This document shows, in pieces, positions 17,412-25,356 of a stretch of 64,000 bases of DNA. The number at the start of each line of letters is the position of its first letter. Position 1 is the stretch's first letter. This stretch comes from Sphingomonas sp. R-74633 (GTDB taxonomy: Bacteria > Pseudomonadota > Alphaproteobacteria > Sphingomonadales > Sphingomonadaceae), in the NCBI RefSeq assembly GCF_013416555.1, contig NZ_JACCFG010000001.1, positions 124,001 through 188,000 on the forward strand, given 5' to 3'. Both the position numbers and the translations under genes were made by a program. The notes under the pieces were generated by a model, which did no database searches, was not told the DNA's origin, and saw only the letters and a program-made list of their open reading frames with translations.

Positions 17412-17645
17412 CTACGGGCTGTCGGGCGTGTCGTCGCTGTCGGCGAGAACCACGGCGCCGCCGATGATGGCGACAGTGGCGAGAACGCCGATCAGAACGG
17501 CCGGAGCCAGATCGCTCTTCTTCTTGCTGGCGGTCGCGGTGCGAACACCCGACAGCGACAGCTTCGAAGCGCTCGTCGGAGCGGCCAGAACAGGAGCAGT
17601 TGCCATCGACGCGATAGCAGCAGCCGTAAGAAGCTTAGTGAACAC
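17412..17645 (-). CDS. Small exported single-pass membrane protein, unknown function
   Basis: 77 residues from a GTG start preceded by a GAGGGAG ribosome site. Residues 1-22 form a clear signal peptide ending in VLAA. A short polar stretch with KKKS follows, then one hydrophobic helix (about residues 47-68) and an acidic tail (DSDDTPDSP). I do not recognise the family. It has its own terminator and a long upstream region with a 12-bp inverted repeat. Placement beside the polysaccharide locus is suggestive only. Confidence 0.75.
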   Translation of the reverse strand: MFTKLLTAAAIASMATAPVLAAPTSASKLSLSGVRTATASKKKSDLAPAVLIGVLATVAIIGGAVVLADSDDTPDSP

Positions 17646-18082
17646 TCTTTTTCTCCCTCTTTCGAGCTCTGGTGCTCTCGTCAGGCAGCCCTATGGCACA
17701 GGACTTGCGCTGCCGCAACACCTCAAACTTTGGCTACGGAGAGAAAGTTCTCGCCGTGACCCATTCGCAACACTTGGTTCGGTTTGTCCGAACTCCCGTT
17801 AGCACTCGGTCGACCCGAACCAAGTGGTTACGGAGCCGTCCTTAACGCGGTGCACCAATATCGCCAAGGGGGTTAATGAAGTCTCTCAGCCAAAATGGGC
17901 GTGTTTCGCGATGGTTAGAGGCGGTTTTTTGTGACGGTTTTGTTTAGATTGCACCGTTCCGGGCGAGTTGCGGCGCAAAAATCAGCAAGCGGCGCCCGAA
18001 TCGCAATGCGGCCCCGGACGATTCGCACCTGCGCGCGCCGGTGCGGTTTGTTGATGGCGCCGGACAAGCGTAGGAGCAGGGC
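17646..18082. promoter_or_regulatory. 437-base divergent intergenic region with a long inverted repeat
   Basis: It separates two divergent genes and must hold both promoters. Its main feature is a perfect 12-bp inverted repeat, CACTTGGTTCGG at 17771-17782 and its complement at 17815-17826, 32 bases apart. A nested smaller palindrome pairs GTTCGG at 17777-17782 with CCGAAC at 17788-17793, so the same half-site occurs three times. This looks like an operator for a dimeric regulator upstream of the small exported protein, but no regulator gene is adjacent. Nothing else was recognised in the rest of the gap. Confidence 0.5.
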
Positions 18083-19126
18083 ATGATGCTCGCATTTTCT
18101 CTGTTTCCCGGTCGCCGGCGCGGCGCAATGTCCGGTTTTATAGCGCTCGCTGCGCTCGTCGCCAGCCCCGCGCAGGCGGATGACACTTCTCTACTTGAGG
18201 CGGTGCGGTCGGCCGATATGCGCGTAGCCGGGATTGGCTGGCGGCTGGCGACCGCCAATGTACGCCTCTGTGACCGGATCGAGGCGGGGGTCGGCCTGCA
18301 GTTGCACACGCTCGACCAGTTCGACGCAGGCACGCGCGAATCGGCACGCGCGCATTTCCGCTTCGCCACACCGGTCGCGGTGGAAGGCCTGCTGCCGGAC
18401 GGTCCCGCGGAGCGGGCCGGGCTGCACGCCGATGATTCGCTGGTGCGGCTCGGCACCGTCGATATCGCGGCATTGCCGGGAAAGCCGGGAAGCACCGACA
18501 AGCTGGTGGCGGCGCAGCTCGCCATCGCTGCGTTGCCTGCCGATGCGCCTATCGAAGTCGAGGCGATTCGGGCCGGTTCGCCGATTCGGGTCACGCTCGT
18601 GCCGGTGCCGGCCTGCAAGTCGCGCTTCGAGCTCGAGCTCGATGGCGGTTTTGGCGCCTCGGCGGACGGCACGATGGTGCAGATTGGCTCCGGCTTTCTG
18701 GACGACTATTCCGACGATCAGCTCGCTGCTGTCATCGCGCATGAGTTTTCGCACAACATCCTGCATCACCGCGACCGGCTGGAAGCGCGCGGGGTCGATT
18801 ACGGGCTGCTCGCCGGATTTGGCGCCAATGTGCAGTATTTTCGCCAGACCGAGGTGCAGGCGGACCTGCTTTCGATCTACCTGCTCGCCAACGCCGATTA
18901 TCCGATCCGCGCGACCGTCGCATTCTGGAAGCATTTCGGACCCAGCAAGGCGGGCGGCATCCTGCGCAGCCGCTCGCACCCTGCCTGGCGTGATCGAGTG
19001 GCGACGCTCGAGGCCGAAGCCGCCAAGATCGAGAAGCTGTCCAACCGCCCGCTGGTGCCGGCGCTGATCGCCGATCGCGGCAAGCCGCTGGACGGCGACT
19101 GGCAGTCGATCCTGGTCCGCCACTAA
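18083..19126 (+). CDS. Exported PDZ-M48 family metalloprotease
   Basis: 347 residues. An N-terminal signal peptide ends at about residue 32 (SPAQADD). Residues about 90-165 resemble a PDZ domain (EGLLPDGPAERAGLHADD). The protease domain follows, with zinc motif HEFSH (H220, E221, H224) and a probable third ligand E257 in QTEVQADLLS. M48 enzymes act in envelope protein quality control. Here the PDZ part precedes the catalytic part, and there is no multi-pass membrane region as in HtpX. It converges on wecC with a 10-base gap. Confidence 0.85.
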   Translation: MMLAFSLFPGRRRGAMSGFIALAALVASPAQADDTSLLEAVRSADMRVAGIGWRLATANVRLCDRIEAGVGLQLHTLDQFDAGTRESARAHFRFATPVAVEGLLPDGPAERAGLHADDSLVRLGTVDIAALPGKPGSTDKLVAAQLAIAALPADAPIEVEAIRAGSPIRVTLVPVPACKSRFELELDGGFGASADGTMVQIGSGFLDDYSDDQLAAVIAHEFSHNILHHRDRLEARGVDYGLLAGFGANVQYFRQTEVQADLLSIYLLANADYPIRATVAFWKHFGPSKAGGILRSRSHPAWRDRVATLEAEAAKIEKLSNRPLVPALIADRGKPLDGDWQSILVRH

Positions 19127-19136
19127 GGGCGGTGGA

Positions 19137-20432
19137 TCAGCTCGCCAGCCGGAGTGGCTCGCCGGCAGTGCCGCGCGGCTGATCGGGCCAGATGCCGCGG
19201 GTGTCATAGACCTGCTTGTCGGCACGCTCGTCGAGCGGGACGGACTTGAACACGTCGTGATCGACTAGCACCACGAAGATGCCGCAGCTCTCGATCGCGC
19301 TGTCGATGTCGATCAGCCCGGCGCGGGTGCCGTCAAAGGCTGCGGGCAGGGTGTCGGCATAGGGCTCGACGATCTGGATGCGCTCGCCAAAACGCTGCGC
19401 CAGCGCTTGCGCGACCTTGAGCGCGGGGCTCTCGCGGAAATCGTCGATATTCGCCTTGAAGGCGAGGCCCAGGCAGGCGACGCGGGCCGCCGGGTTGGCC
19501 TCGAGCATCGCGGTGGCGTGCCCGATGACATAATCGGTCTTGCCGTCATTCACTTCGCGGGCGGTGCGGATCAGCGGCGTCTGCTCGGGCGCGGCGCTGA
19601 CCAGGAACCAGGGGTCGACCGCGATGCAGTGCCCGCCGACGCCGGGGCCCGGCGACAGGATGTTGACGCGCGGATGGCGGTTGGCGAGGCGGATCACTTC
19701 CCACACATCGACACCCATCTTCTCGGCGACAAGGCTCAGCTCGTTGGCGAAGGCGATGTTGACGTCGCGGAAGGCGTTTTCGGTGAGCTTGGTCATCTCC
19801 GCGGCCTTCGCCGTGGTGGTGACGCATGCGCCGCGCACGAATCGTCGGTAGAATTGCAGTGCCTTGCGGGCGCAGCGCGGGGTGATGCCGCCGATGACGC
19901 GGTCATTGTCGATCAGCTCGACCAGGATGCGGCCGGGCAGCACGCGCTCGGGGCAATAGGCGATGGCGACGTCGGCACTGCCGGTGCAATGGCCGGGGAT
20001 CTTGAGGTCGGGGCGGAGCTGGGCGAGCAGCTCGGCAACCTTCTCAGTGGTGCCCACCGGCGAAGTGGATTCGAGGATCACCACGTCGCCCGCCTTCAGC
20101 GTGATCGCGACATTGGTCGCGGCCTTCAGGACATAGCCGATGTCGGGCGCGTGATTCTCGCCGAACGGAGTGGGAACGGCGATGACGAAGACGTCCGCCG
20201 GCTCGACATTGAGCGAGGCGCGCAGGCTGCCGCGCGCGACGACGCCGGAGACCAGGCCGTCCAGGTCGATCTCCTCGATATGCACCTTGCCCGAATTGAC
20301 CGTGTCGACCACCGACTGGTGGACGTCGACGCCCAGCACTTTCGCGCCGGTGCGTGCGATCACCGCTGCTGTGGGAAGTCCGATATAGCCCAGGCCGAGA
20401 ACACAGACCTTGAGCTCAGAATCCGAAACCAT
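19137..20432 (-). CDS. wecC: UDP-N-acetyl-D-mannosamine dehydrogenase
   Basis: 431 residues from the ATG at 20432; an in-frame TTG at 20450 is a weaker start. VLGLGYIGLPTA is the NAD-binding motif, and GVGGHCIAVDPWFL holds the catalytic cysteine of the UDP-sugar 6-dehydrogenases. The GVGGHCIAVDPWF form and the PTPF(G)ENHAPDIGYV segment are WecC-like. It oxidises UDP-ManNAc to UDP-ManNAcA with two NAD. The 2-epimerase that would make UDP-ManNAc lies at 22575-23711 on the same strand, but two ferritin-like genes on the other strand sit between them. Confidence 0.9.
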   Translation of the reverse strand: MVSDSELKVCVLGLGYIGLPTAAVIARTGAKVLGVDVHQSVVDTVNSGKVHIEEIDLDGLVSGVVARGSLRASLNVEPADVFVIAVPTPFGENHAPDIGYVLKAATNVAITLKAGDVVILESTSPVGTTEKVAELLAQLRPDLKIPGHCTGSADVAIAYCPERVLPGRILVELIDNDRVIGGITPRCARKALQFYRRFVRGACVTTTAKAAEMTKLTENAFRDVNIAFANELSLVAEKMGVDVWEVIRLANRHPRVNILSPGPGVGGHCIAVDPWFLVSAAPEQTPLIRTAREVNDGKTDYVIGHATAMLEANPAARVACLGLAFKANIDDFRESPALKVAQALAQRFGERIQIVEPYADTLPAAFDGTRAGLIDIDSAIESCGIFVVLVDHDVFKSVPLDERADKQVYDTRGIWPDQPRGTAGEPLRLAS

Positions 20433-20492
20433 GTGCGACGATCCCCGCAATCCGCGTGAGGCCGGGCCGCAGCTATGCGGGCCATGCCGATT

Positions 20493-20519
20493 GGAATGCG
20501 ATCATGCCCGAGGAGCGTT
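20493..20519 (+). promoter_or_regulatory. Candidate EcfG-type general stress promoter
   Basis: GGAAT at 20493-20497 and CGTT at 20516-20519 are separated by 18 bases, close to the alphaproteobacterial EcfG pattern GGAAC-(16-18)-CGTT. It lies about 115 bases before the first ferritin-like gene, a class often stress-induced. One mismatch in the -35 element makes this tentative. Confidence 0.35.
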
Positions 20520-20633
20520 GAGATTTCGGAAACGCGAATTGGCGCGAAGGCAATCGACGATGTTCGAGCCCGCTTGCTAGAATCGGGAGAAAGTGAAAGC
20601 ATTCCCGGATCATCACGAGCTTGATCGTAAATT

Positions 20634-21575
20634 ATGACCTCCGTCGCTTCGCCCCGCGATCACGTGCCGAATGCTCATCCGAAAGGATTGGAGCGGCGCG
20701 AAGCGCTGTTTGCGGTTCCGCTTGTCCTGGCCAGCCTGGTTACGGCGGGCCTGGCCACGGCGCAGGCGCTGTACACCGATACCAATCTGATCAACTTCCT
20801 GCTCAACGTGCAGTATCTTGAGGCGCAGTATCACAGCTACGCGACTTCGGGAGTCGGGCTTCCGGCGAATCTGCTGACAGGCACCGGCACTGCCAGCGCG
20901 GCGACTGGAGGGCGTCAGGTAACCTTCACCGACGCCAATCTGGCAGCGTATGCGAAAGAGATCGCCGCCGACAAGTTGGGCCATGTCATGGCGTTGCGGG
21001 CGCAACTCGGAGGCTCTGCGATTGCGCAACCCGCCATCGATATTGGCGGCACCGGCGCCAACGCGTTTTCGGCGCTGGCGCGCCTCGCTGACAACGATAG
21101 CGGTGGCGTCTTCGATCCATACGCCTCCGAAAATAACTACCTGATCGGAGCCTTCATCATCGCGGACGTGAGCGTAACTGCCAGTCGCGGTATTCTTCAG
21201 TCGCTCGATGGTCGCGGTGCTGCCTTGGACGTGGCAGTCGGGATCATGACTGCCCAAGCCTATCACGCCGCCGCGATCCGCTCGATCCTGTACGCGCGTG
21301 GCATTATCACCTTTGCACTGATCGATGCCGCCGAGAAGTTTTCGGCGGCACGGGACAGCCTCGATGGCACGGCAGACGACGATCAGGGCATTGCCGTGAT
21401 CAAGGGGCCGCCGGCCGAAAGCAACATCGCGCCCGTCGATACCTCGGGCCGTATCTTCTCGCGCCCGCCGACCCAGGCGCTCAACCTTCTCTACCTCAAT
21501 GCTTCGGCGGTGTCCTCCGGCGGTTTCTTCCCTGCGGGTGTGAACGGCGGGTTCGTTCGCAGTGATGCGAACTAG
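20634..21575 (+). CDS. Ferritin-like domain protein, desiccation-related (PCC13-62-like), first copy
   Basis: 313 residues. The N-terminal part has a membrane/signal segment (about residues 25-45). The ferritin-like part begins with LINFLLNVQYLEAQYHSYA and contains DKLGHVMALRAQL and MTAQAYHAAAIRSILY, giving Glu and His residues in a four-helix pattern. This matches the ferritin-like desiccation-related family. The function in bacteria is not established; a diiron site or a structural stress role are both possible. It is followed by a second copy after 16 bases. The two genes are inserted between wecC and wecB on the opposite strand. Confidence 0.8.
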   Translation: MTSVASPRDHVPNAHPKGLERREALFAVPLVLASLVTAGLATAQALYTDTNLINFLLNVQYLEAQYHSYATSGVGLPANLLTGTGTASAATGGRQVTFTDANLAAYAKEIAADKLGHVMALRAQLGGSAIAQPAIDIGGTGANAFSALARLADNDSGGVFDPYASENNYLIGAFIIADVSVTASRGILQSLDGRGAALDVAVGIMTAQAYHAAAIRSILYARGIITFALIDAAEKFSAARDSLDGTADDDQGIAVIKGPPAESNIAPVDTSGRIFSRPPTQALNLLYLNASAVSSGGFFPAGVNGGFVRSDAN

Positions 21576-21591
21576 CCGAAGGATTGTCAGC

Positions 21592-22578
21592 ATGAGTGGC
21601 ACAGAGATGCGCAATCGCCGGAACGTCCTGAAACTTGCAGGAGAAGCTTCGATACTGGTCGGAGGCGCGGTGCTGTCGGGCTGCAGCTCGCCGACTCCCA
21701 CGCCGGCACCCAGTCCCACGCCAACGCCAACGCCAACGCCCACGCCCACTCCAACGCCGACGTCGAACTACAACACGACCGACTATATGAATTTCGCGCT
21801 GAACGTCGCCTATCTGGAGGCCCAGTTCTTCGCCTTTGCCAGCACTGGAACCGGGCTCGACGCGTCGCTGCTGACTGGTACCGGTGTCCCGGGATCGGTG
21901 ACCGGTGGCGCCAAGGCGCCGAGCAGCGGCGTGCTCGACGGTCTCCTCGCCCAGCACGTTGTCGAACTCGCCAGCCACAGCCGGGCGCATGTCATGCTTC
22001 TGCGCCAGCTGATCCTCAACGGCAGGATCGCTCAGCCGCAGATCGATATTGGCAGCAGCGCAACCGGCGGCTTCACCACGATCGCGCGTGCGGCAGGTAT
22101 CGTCGACGCGACTGGGAGCTTCAATCCCTATGAAACGACCGAGACGCTCCTGCTGGCGACGTTCATCCTGCTGGATGTCAGCGTCAGCATGTATCATGGG
22201 GTATATATCGCGAGGTTGGCGGCATCCGAAGGAGCCGGGATCGCCGGGGTGCTCGGCGCCAAGGCGTATCATGCCGGCATGATACGCACGACGCTTCAGC
22301 GCCTCGGGACGCCGTCGGCGGCATCGCCGCTGATCGACCAGTCCGAGGCGATCTCCAGCGCGCGCGACGGCTTGGATGGAGCTAGCGACCAGGATCAGGG
22401 GGGGCGCGCCGTGAACGGAGTTGGCAATCTCGTGCCAACCGGCGCCAATGGCCTTGCCTATGCGCGCGCGCCGGAGCAGGTGCTCAACATCTTGTTCGGC
22501 ACGCGCTCCGCAACCGATCGCGGCGGGTTCTTTCCCAACGGCTTGAATGGCGCCATCAAGATGAGTGCGGCGAACTAG
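21592..22578 (+). CDS. Ferritin-like domain lipoprotein, second copy with Pro-Thr linker
   Basis: 328 residues from the ATG at 21592, which has an AAGGA ribosome site. The N-terminus MRNRRNVLKLAGEA followed by a hydrophobic stretch and the lipobox LSGC suggests a lipoprotein, possibly Tat-exported because of the twin arginine. A Pro-Thr repeat linker of about 24 residues follows. The ferritin-like domain (YMNFALNVAYLEAQFFAFA, HSRAHVMLLRQL, GAKAYHAGMIRTTL) is clearly paralogous to the preceding gene. The stop overlaps the convergent wecB stop by 3 bases. Confidence 0.82.
   Translation: MSGTEMRNRRNVLKLAGEASILVGGAVLSGCSSPTPTPAPSPTPTPTPTPTPTPTPTSNYNTTDYMNFALNVAYLEAQFFAFASTGTGLDASLLTGTGVPGSVTGGAKAPSSGVLDGLLAQHVVELASHSRAHVMLLRQLILNGRIAQPQIDIGSSATGGFTTIARAAGIVDATGSFNPYETTETLLLATFILLDVSVSMYHGVYIARLAASEGAGIAGVLGAKAYHAGMIRTTLQRLGTPSAASPLIDQSEAISSARDGLDGASDQDQGGRAVNGVGNLVPTGANGLAYARAPEQVLNILFGTRSATDRGGFFPNGLNGAIKMSAAN
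21691..21765 (+). repeat. Pro-Thr coding hexamer repeat
   Basis: About 24 codons of alternating Pro and Thr (with a few Ala/Ser) written with near-repeating ACGCCN units. It encodes the spacer between the lipidated cysteine and the folded domain. The unit is prone to length change by slippage. Confidence 0.8.
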
Positions 22579-23711
22579 CCGCGAAAGCTGTTTTCGACGA
22601 TCGTGGCGATCCGTTCCGAGGCGAAGCCGTCGCCGAACGGATTGTGGGCGCGGGCCATGGCCGAGTAGGCGGACGGCACGTCGAGGAGGGTTGAGATTTC
22701 GGAAACGATGCGTTCCGGGCTGGTGCCTACCAGCTTGGCGGTGCCCGCCGCGACGCCCTCGGGGCGCTCGGTCGTCTCGCGCATCACCAGCACCGGCTTG
22801 CCGAGCGCAGGGGCTTCTTCCTGCACGCCGCCCGAATCGCTGAGCACGATATGGCAAAGCTCGAGCGCGCGGATGAAGTGCGGATAGTCGAGCGGCTCGA
22901 TGCGGGCGACGTTGGGCCGGTTCCCCAGCAGCTTGTCCATCGCCGCGACGACATTGGGATTGGGGTGCATCGGAAACAGGATCGCGGTATCGTCGCGGTC
23001 GGCGATGCGGCCGAGCGCGCGGGCGATATCCTCCATGCCGCCGCCGAAATTCTCGCGGCGATGCGTGGTGACGAGGACGATGCGCTTGCCGGCGAAGCGG
23101 GCAGCGATCGGATCGAGTCCGGCGGCGAGCCCGGGATCCGCTTCGATGCGAGCACGGGTGGCGAGCAGGGCGTCGATCACCGTGTTGCCGGTGACGTGGA
23201 TCGTTTCCGGCGCGATATTCTCGCGGCGCAGCGCCTCGGCGGCGGTGTCGGTCGGCGCGAAATGCTGGTCGGCGATCGGCGCAACGATGCGGCGGTTCAC
23301 TTCCTCGGGCCAGGGCTGGTAGATGTCGCCCGAGCGCAGCCCGGCCTCGACATGGCTGACCGGCACCTTGCGGTAATAGGCCGCAAGCGCGCCGACCATC
23401 GCGGTGGCGGTGTCGCCCTGGACGATCACCCGGTCGGGCTTCTCGTCATCCATCACCTTGCCCAGGCCGATGAGCAGGCGGGCGGTGAGCTGGTCGAGCG
23501 TCTGGCCCGGCTCCATCAGGTCGAGATCGACGTCCGGCGTGAGGCCGGCGATCGAGAGAACCTGGTCGAGCAGCCCGCGATGTTGCGCAGTGACGCAGGT
23601 GCGTACGTCGAGCCCGGGTACCGCGGCGAGCGCACGGACGACGGGGAACAGCTTGATCGCCTCCGGCCTGGTGCCGAAGATCAGAAGGATGCGCTTGCCA
23701 GTTGCGGTCAT
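22575..23711 (-). CDS. wecB: UDP-N-acetylglucosamine 2-epimerase (non-hydrolysing)
   Basis: 378 residues with the WecB signature: IFGTRPEAIKL at the N-terminus, VQGDTATAMVG, SHVEAGLRSG, PEEVNRR, VTTHRRENFG and LSDSGGVQEEAP. It interconverts UDP-GlcNAc and UDP-ManNAc. With wecC it supplies UDP-ManNAcA for an envelope glycan. It starts 112 bases from the divergent galU. Confidence 0.94.
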   Translation of the reverse strand: MTATGKRILLIFGTRPEAIKLFPVVRALAAVPGLDVRTCVTAQHRGLLDQVLSIAGLTPDVDLDLMEPGQTLDQLTARLLIGLGKVMDDEKPDRVIVQGDTATAMVGALAAYYRKVPVSHVEAGLRSGDIYQPWPEEVNRRIVAPIADQHFAPTDTAAEALRRENIAPETIHVTGNTVIDALLATRARIEADPGLAAGLDPIAARFAGKRIVLVTTHRRENFGGGMEDIARALGRIADRDDTAILFPMHPNPNVVAAMDKLLGNRPNVARIEPLDYPHFIRALELCHIVLSDSGGVQEEAPALGKPVLVMRETTERPEGVAAGTAKLVGTSPERIVSEISTLLDVPSAYSAMARAHNPFGDGFASERIATIVENSFRG

Positions 23712-23823
23712 GCAGGCTCCTTACCCCGGTCCCCTCACCATGTGGTTACGACAGGGGACATAATTGCGAAACCAAAGGCGCGCCGCTATGGCCGCCCGAT
23801 TGCATTGGAGAGGCGTTTACTCG

Positions 23824-24696
23824 ATGACCATCAAGCCGCTGCGCAAGGCCGTGTTTCCCGTTGGCGGCCTGGGTACGCGCTTCCTGCCGGCCACCAAGGC
23901 GCTTCCCAAGGAGATGCTGCCGATCGTCGATCGGCCGCTGATCCAGTACGCCGTGGACGAGGCGCTGGAGGCGGGGATCGAGCAGATGATCTTCGTCACC
24001 GGCCGCGGCAAGAGCGCGATCGAGGACCATTTCGACATCGCCTATGAGCTCGAGACGACGATGTCCGCCCGCGGCAAGTCGCTCGAGGTCCTCGACGCAA
24101 CGCGCCTCAAGCCTGGCGCAGTCGCCTATGTCCGCCAGCAGGAGCCGATGGGCCTGGGCCATGCCGTGTGGTGCGCCCGCGACATCGTGGGCGACGAGCC
24201 CTTCGCGGTGCTGCTCGCCGATGACTTCATGCTCGGCAAGCCTGGTTGCCTGAAGCAGATGGTCGACGCCTATAACAAGGTGGGCGGTAACCTGATCTGC
24301 GCCGAGATCGTTCCCGACGACCAGACCCACCGCTACGGCATCATCACGCCGGGCGCGCGCGACGGGTCGCTGACCGAAGTGAAGGGGCTGGTCGAGAAGC
24401 CGGCCCCGGGCACCGCGCCGTCCAACCTGTCGGTGATCGGCCGCTATATCCTGCAGCCCGAAGTGATGCGGGTGCTCGAGAAGCAGGGGAAGGGCGCCGG
24501 CGGCGAAATCCAGCTGACCGACGCCATGGCCCAGATGATCGGCGGCCAGCGCTTCCACGGCGTGACCTTCGAGGGCACGCGCTATGATTGCGGCGACAAG
24601 GCCGGCTTCATCCAGGCGAACATCGCCGTGGCGCTGGAACGCGAGGACATCGCCCCGGCGATCCGCGAATTCATGACGAGCCGCTGCCCCGGCTGA
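23824..24696 (+). CDS. galU: UTP-glucose-1-phosphate uridylyltransferase
   Basis: 290 residues from the ATG at 23824; in-frame starts upstream add a tail that does not fit the family. Signature: FPVGGLGTRFLPATKALPKEM at the N-terminus, the KP of LVEKPAPG, and GEIQLTDAM. It makes UDP-glucose from UTP and glucose-1-phosphate, feeding glucose-, galactose- and glucuronate-containing glycans. It is divergent from wecB. Confidence 0.95.
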   Translation: MTIKPLRKAVFPVGGLGTRFLPATKALPKEMLPIVDRPLIQYAVDEALEAGIEQMIFVTGRGKSAIEDHFDIAYELETTMSARGKSLEVLDATRLKPGAVAYVRQQEPMGLGHAVWCARDIVGDEPFAVLLADDFMLGKPGCLKQMVDAYNKVGGNLICAEIVPDDQTHRYGIITPGARDGSLTEVKGLVEKPAPGTAPSNLSVIGRYILQPEVMRVLEKQGKGAGGEIQLTDAMAQMIGGQRFHGVTFEGTRYDCGDKAGFIQANIAVALEREDIAPAIREFMTSRCPG

Positions 24697-24705
24697 GCCG
24701 CCGAA

Positions 24706-24731
24706 AGTCACGAAAGTCACGACACTCACGC
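24706..24731. repeat. Short direct repeat after galU
   Basis: The unit GAAAGTCAC occurs twice in a row and a degenerate third copy (GACACTCAC) follows directly. No function is evident; it lies between galU and its downstream hairpin. Confidence 0.5.
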
Positions 24732-24786
24732 GCGCGCGGGGCATCCTCCGCGATGCGCGAAGCGTGTTATTCCCGATTTCAAAGAA

Positions 24787-24808
24787 CGGCCGGGAGTGAT
24801 CCCGGCCG
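24787..24808. terminator. Hairpin between convergent galU and msrB
   Basis: A perfect 9-bp GC-rich stem (24787-24795 with 24800-24808) and a four-base loop. There is no T run on the + side; on the - strand the hairpin is followed by TTCTTT. It may end transcription from msrB and slow read-through from galU. Confidence 0.5.
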
Positions 24809-24843
24809 CTCGACTCAATCAGACGAAATCCTACATTTCAAGC

Positions 24844-25287
24844 TCAGGCCGGCTGCTCGACCTGATCGAGCCAGGCGCCATAGCCTTCGGCCTCCATCTG
24901 CGCCCGCGGGACGAAGCGCAGCGACGCGGAGTTGATGCAGTAGCGCAGCCCGCCGCGATCGCGCGGGCCATCGTCGAAGACATGCCCCAGATGGCTGTCG
25001 CCATTGGCGGAGCGGACTTCGGTGCGGGTCATGCCGTGGCTGGTGTCGCGCAACTCGGTCACATTGGCGATCGGCCGGGTGAAGCTGGGCCAGCCGCAGC
25101 CGGATTCATATTTGTCGGTCGAGGCGAACAGCGGCTCGCCGGAGACGATATCGACATAAATGCCCGCCTCCTTGTTGTTCAGATATTTGCCGGTGCCGGG
25201 GCGCTCGGTGCCGCTCTGTTGGGTGACGCGGAACTCTTCAGGCGAGAGCGCGGCGATGGCTTCGGGGGTCTTGCGATATTCGGTCAT
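24844..25287 (-). CDS. msrB: Peptide-methionine (R)-S-oxide reductase, zinc-less form
   Basis: 147 residues. The catalytic Cys117 is in [11 protein letters not shown] and the probable resolving Cys64 in [15 protein letters not shown] is the substrate loop. It reduces methionine-R-sulfoxide in proteins. The two CxxC pairs that bind structural zinc in E. coli MsrB are absent: the aligned stretches read [10 protein letters not shown] and VRSANGDSH. No signal peptide, so it is cytoplasmic. Confidence 0.93.
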   Translation of the reverse strand: MTEYRKTPEAIAALSPEEFRVTQQSGTERPGTGKYLNNKEAGIYVDIVSGEPLFASTDKYESGCGWPSFTRPIANVTELRDTSHGMTRTEVRSANGDSHLGHVFDDGPRDRGGLRYCINSASLRFVPRAQMEAEGYGAWLDQVEQPA

Positions 25288-25356
25288 GCGAATCTCCGTT
25301 TCGCCTCGATATGTGGGGATGCGGAGGGGGCGCTTCCAAGAGGCGGCGCGGAGAAG

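Noticed and set aside
19407..20459. A 350-codon open frame on the + strand over wecC
   Set aside because: Antisense to wecC; its translation is biased towards Gly, Asp and Arg and resembles no protein.
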